64,000 bases of DNA from Stigmatella ashevillena. Lineage in GTDB: Bacteria; Myxococcota; Myxococcia; Myxococcales; Myxococcaceae. Position numbers and translations under genes: made by a program. How positions within the stretch are numbered: position 1 is the first letter of the stretch; every line of letters starts with the position of its first letter. Shown one piece after another: positions 61,311-64,000 of this stretch. The notes under the pieces are model-generated. The model saw nothing but the letters and a program-made list of their open reading frames with translations. It was not told the DNA's origin and did not search any database. The stretch lies in NCBI RefSeq assembly GCF_028368975.1, contig NZ_JAQNDM010000002.1:2428007-2492006 (forward strand), in the 5' to 3' direction.

Positions 61311-63707
61311 ATGCGTCTGGACCAGACCTCCATTGAACCCCACCGGCTGCATCTCTGGGGCCCCCACGCGGCGCTCGAGATCCGCTGCCCTTTGCCAGGA
61401 GTCCTGCGGCTCCGGCACATTCCCTCTTCCTTGACGGCGGGCTTCACACACCCCCGGCTCGCACCGAAGCAGCCCTTTGCCGTCGTCACCGACGAGGCCC
61501 GGCCCCTCCAGGCGCGCCGCGAGGGCGGCAGCCTTCACGTCACCGCGGAGGGTGTCAGCCTGGAGCTGACGCTGGAGACCGGGGCCTGGAGCTTCCGGAA
61601 CGAGGGCGGGCAGACGCTCGCGCGGTGCGAGTCGGTGTCGGGTGAGAGCGCGCCCAACATGCCGCTCAACCACCACCGCTCACGGCTCACACTGCACGCG
61701 CCCGAGGACGAGGCGTATCTGGGCTTCGGGGAGAAGGTCGGACCGTTGGACAAGCGCGGCATGCGCTTCGTGTTCTGGAACACGGACATCCAGCCGCACC
61801 ACCCGGACACGGATCCGCTCTACGTCTCCATTCCCTTCTCGATGGGGCTGCGCCAGGGCGTCGCCTGGGGCTTCTTCCTGGACGAGACCTGGCGCTCGGA
61901 AGTGGATGTCGCCTACGGCGATCCCGAGCGCGTGAAGTGGGAGACCTGGGGCCCCGAGCTGGACGTGTACCTCATCTCGGGCCCCCACCCCGCGGACGTG
62001 GTGAGCCGCTATGTGGCGCTCACCGGGAAGCCCCCGCTGCCGCCGCTGTGGAGCCTGGGAGCCCAACAATCGCGCTGGGGCTACGAGAGCGCGGAGGAGA
62101 TTCGCAGCGTCGTCCAGGCCTACCGTTCCCGAGGGCTGCCCCTGGATGTGGTGTACCTGGATATCGACTACCAGGATGCCTACAAGCTGTGGGAGTGGGA
62201 CCGCTCGCGGTATCCGGACCCCGCGGGGCTGGCGAGCGACATGGCGCGCGAGGGGGTGCGGCTGGTGCCCATCATCAACCCCAGCTTGAAGGCCGTGCCC
62301 GGCTACCGCCCCTATGAGGAAGCCAAGGAGCGGAACTATCTGGTCCGCGCCGACAGCGGCGATGTGCTGGTGGGCGAGGTCTGGGCCAAGCCCGCGACCT
62401 TTCCGGACTTCACCCGCGAAGAGGTGCAGCGCTGGTGGGGCGACTGGCACTCGGACTTCCTGAAGCAGGGCATGGCGGGCATCTGGAATGACATGAACGA
62501 GCCGGCGTGCTTCTCGCTGCTCGAGGCCACCGGGAGCGTGTCGGCGACGGGGGCGCGGATGAATGAAGAGGTGCAACGGACGGAGGGCAAGACGCTCCCG
62601 TTCGCGGCACGGCATGGCACGCGCCGCCACGTGGAGGTGCACAACATCTTCGGCATGGGGATGGTGAAGGCGGGATACGAGGGCTTCCGGCGCATTGTCC
62701 CTGACCGCCGCCCCTTCCTGCTGACGCGGGCCGGCTTCGCGGGCATCCAGCGGTACGCCTCAGTGTGGACGGGAGACAACTCGAGCCACTGGGAGCACCT
62801 GGAGCTGTCCATTCCCATGCTCCTGGGGTTGGGGTTGTCGGGCGTCGGGTTCACGGGCTCGGACATCCCCGGCTTCATCGGTCGGCCGACCCCGGAGATG
62901 TTCGCCCGCTGGACCCAGTTGGGCGTGTTCTACCCCCTGATGCGCAACCACGGCGCCAAGCCCATGCCCTTCCAGGAGCCCTGGCGCTTCGGAGAGCGGT
63001 ACCTGGCGCTGGCCAAGGCCGCGCTGGAGCGGCGCTACCGGCTCCTGCCCACGCTGTACTCGCTGATGCACGAGGCCTCGCAGAACGGGCTGCCCATCCT
63101 GCGCCCCCTGCTCATGCAGGATCCCTCGGACCCGCGGGCGCTCCGCGCGTACGATCAATTCCTCTTCGGAGGGGATCTCCTGGCGGCCCCCATCACGAAG
63201 CCCGGCCAGACCAAGCGCCTGGCCTATCTGCCGAAGGGGGAGTGGTTGGAGTGGTCCAACCTGGATAATCCGGGCGCCATCCTCCCGGGCGGCCAGTACG
63301 TCATCGCGGACGGCCCCCTGGACACCCTGCCGCTCTGGCTGCGCGCAGGCGGAGCCGTGGCGCTCACCCGGTCGGCCCCGCACACGACGACGGCGAACTG
63401 GGAACACCTCGAGTGGCACATCCACGCCGGCGAAGGCGTGAACGCGACGCTCTATGAGGACGCCGGGGATGGCTATGGAGAGTCGCGCACCACCACCCTC
63501 AAGGGGGGCTTCGAGCGGGGCCGCCTCGTGCTGGAGCGGCGTGTCCAGGGCAACCTGCCCCTGGCGCGCCAGACAGAGACCCTGCGCATCTACGGCCTCA
63601 AAGGCGTGCGCTCCATCACCGGAGCCCTGGAGCTGCGCGGCGTGGTCAATGGCGTGCTCGAAGTGCCCATGAGCGCCCAGTGGGACCGGCTCGTCGTGAC
63701 CTCCTGA
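61311..63707 (+). CDS. GH31 alpha-glucosidase-family glycoside hydrolase
   Basis: This 798-residue enzyme has the GH31 architecture: N-terminal beta-sandwich (1-220), a (beta/alpha)8 barrel with the signature GIWNDMNEP (nucleophile Asp near 394) and the acid/base Asp in the VWTGDNSSHW stretch, and C-terminal beta domains. It hydrolyses alpha-linked glucose (maltose/isomaltose-like) or related sugars; the exact linkage is not deducible. No signal peptide is seen, so it is cytoplasmic. The ATG at 61311 is preferred over an in-frame ATG at 61263 that lies between the upstream hairpin and the family start. No transporter is adjacent. Confidence 0.93.
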   Translation: MRLDQTSIEPHRLHLWGPHAALEIRCPLPGVLRLRHIPSSLTAGFTHPRLAPKQPFAVVTDEARPLQARREGGSLHVTAEGVSLELTLETGAWSFRNEGGQTLARCESVSGESAPNMPLNHHRSRLTLHAPEDEAYLGFGEKVGPLDKRGMRFVFWNTDIQPHHPDTDPLYVSIPFSMGLRQGVAWGFFLDETWRSEVDVAYGDPERVKWETWGPELDVYLISGPHPADVVSRYVALTGKPPLPPLWSLGAQQSRWGYESAEEIRSVVQAYRSRGLPLDVVYLDIDYQDAYKLWEWDRSRYPDPAGLASDMAREGVRLVPIINPSLKAVPGYRPYEEAKERNYLVRADSGDVLVGEVWAKPATFPDFTREEVQRWWGDWHSDFLKQGMAGIWNDMNEPACFSLLEATGSVSATGARMNEEVQRTEGKTLPFAARHGTRRHVEVHNIFGMGMVKAGYEGFRRIVPDRRPFLLTRAGFAGIQRYASVWTGDNSSHWEHLELSIPMLLGLGLSGVGFTGSDIPGFIGRPTPEMFARWTQLGVFYPLMRNHGAKPMPFQEPWRFGERYLALAKAALERRYRLLPTLYSLMHEASQNGLPILRPLLMQDPSDPRALRAYDQFLFGGDLLAAPITKPGQTKRLAYLPKGEWLEWSNLDNPGAILPGGQYVIADGPLDTLPLWLRAGGAVALTRSAPHTTTANWEHLEWHIHAGEGVNATLYEDAGDGYGESRTTTLKGGFERGRLVLERRVQGNLPLARQTETLRIYGLKGVRSITGALELRGVVNGVLEVPMSAQWDRLVVTS

Positions 63708-63743
63708 GCCCCTCTGCGCAAACCTCCGGAAGGCCGCGGCGCC

Positions 63744-64000
63744 TCAGCTCCCGGCGCTGACCTTCCGGGGCTGCGGCGTGCTCAGGAGGCCCTCCTGGGC
63801 GCCGGAGGGGAGGGCCTTCTTCGCAGGGATGAAGGCCATGGCCCGCTCCGCCAGCGCGGTGATGGTCAGGGACGGGTTGACGCCGGGATTCGCGGACACC
63901 GCCGCGCCATCCACCACGTAGAGCCCTTCGTGGCCAAACACCCGGTGCTGGGTGTCGATGACGCCCGTCTCGGCCGAGGTCCCCATGCAGCAGCCCCCGA
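63744..64000 (-). CDS. GMC-family oxidoreductase (C-terminal part only)
   Basis: The gene runs off the right edge; about 85 C-terminal residues are visible. They contain [17 protein letters not shown], then [15 protein letters not shown] and the diagnostic [13 protein letters not shown] motif of the glucose-methanol-choline oxidoreductase C-terminus, which carries catalytic Asn and FAD contacts. A short tail with Ser/Pro follows. The substrate could be an alcohol or sterol. It is convergent with the GH31 gene. Confidence 0.85.
   Translation of the reverse strand, partial: GGCCMGTSAETGVIDTQHRVFGHEGLYVVDGAAVSANPGVNPSLTITALAERAMAFIPAKKALPSGAQEGLLSTPQPRKVSAGS

Overview
The window is about 64 kb of high-GC chromosomal DNA from a fruiting myxobacterium (Myxococcota, probably suborder Cystobacterineae). 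The evidence is a full mrpA-mrpB-mrpC locus whose MrpC keeps the N-terminal TTSS motif, a che3-like chemosensory operon divergent from a crdA-like NtrC regulator, an abundance of lipoproteins and two-component genes, and extreme third-position GC, which produces long false ORFs on the opposite strands. Synteny with the Myxococcus xanthus mrp-to-che3 interval is inferred from memory of that genome, not computed. I see no transposon, prophage, CRISPR array, rRNA or tRNA, and no gene-free stretch longer than 300 bases.

Layout. (1) 1-4899, minus strand: a tight run of amidohydrolase, RlmI-like methyltransferase, Ser/Thr kinase with a ribbon-helix-helix-like tail, truA and a membrane protein. (2) 5006-7463: an STT3/AglB-like membrane protein and a convergent Flp-type pilin, separated by a bidirectional terminator. 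(3) 7697-11211: mrpA-mrpB, a 281-base regulatory region with a sigma-54 promoter and MrpC-like palindromes, mrpC and its terminator. (4) 11303-16794: a membrane-anchored MutS-like ATPase, a CHASE3-type chemoreceptor and the methionine-salvage run mtnB-mtnD-mtnC. (5) 16911-20978: an orphan nuoM, an OprP-type porin behind a double palindrome, and an SBF-like transporter. (6) 21008-29153: a GH18 chitinase, two envelope genes, a PepSY/OmpR/histidine-kinase operon and a Vps62-family lipoprotein. (7) 29182-40697: fadN-fadA beta-oxidation genes, an M1 peptidase, a VIT/VWA/TPR lipoprotein, an HSL-family esterase, an orphan DNA methyltransferase and rpmE. (8) 40808-54804: a metallophosphatase-like protein, a CpoB-like lipoprotein and the che3-like operon (crdB, two cheW, two MCPs, cheA-REC, cheB, cheR), divergent from crdA. 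(9) 54834-64000: DoxX, a SRAP protein, a large sensor kinase, a secreted S8 protease, an OmpA-like protein, a GH31 glycosidase and the C-terminus of a GMC oxidoreductase.

Two regulatory hubs dominate. In M. xanthus, MrpB (sigma-54 activator) switches on mrpC, and MrpC drives development and represses its own promoter. The sequence here keeps each element needed for that loop. The Che3 system is known to control the timing of development through the NtrC-type regulator CrdA rather than motility. Here too there is no cheY, and the only REC output in the operon is fused to CheA. Much of the rest is envelope and secreted degradative machinery (chitinase, protease, GH31, porin, lipoproteins), as expected of a predatory or saprophytic myxobacterium. 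The most unusual items are the STT3-family protein with a changed sequon-recognition motif, the kinase with a putative DNA-binding tail, the two six-TM chemoreceptors, the 14-residue repeat linker in CheR, and the porin start codon lying directly behind an operator-like palindrome.
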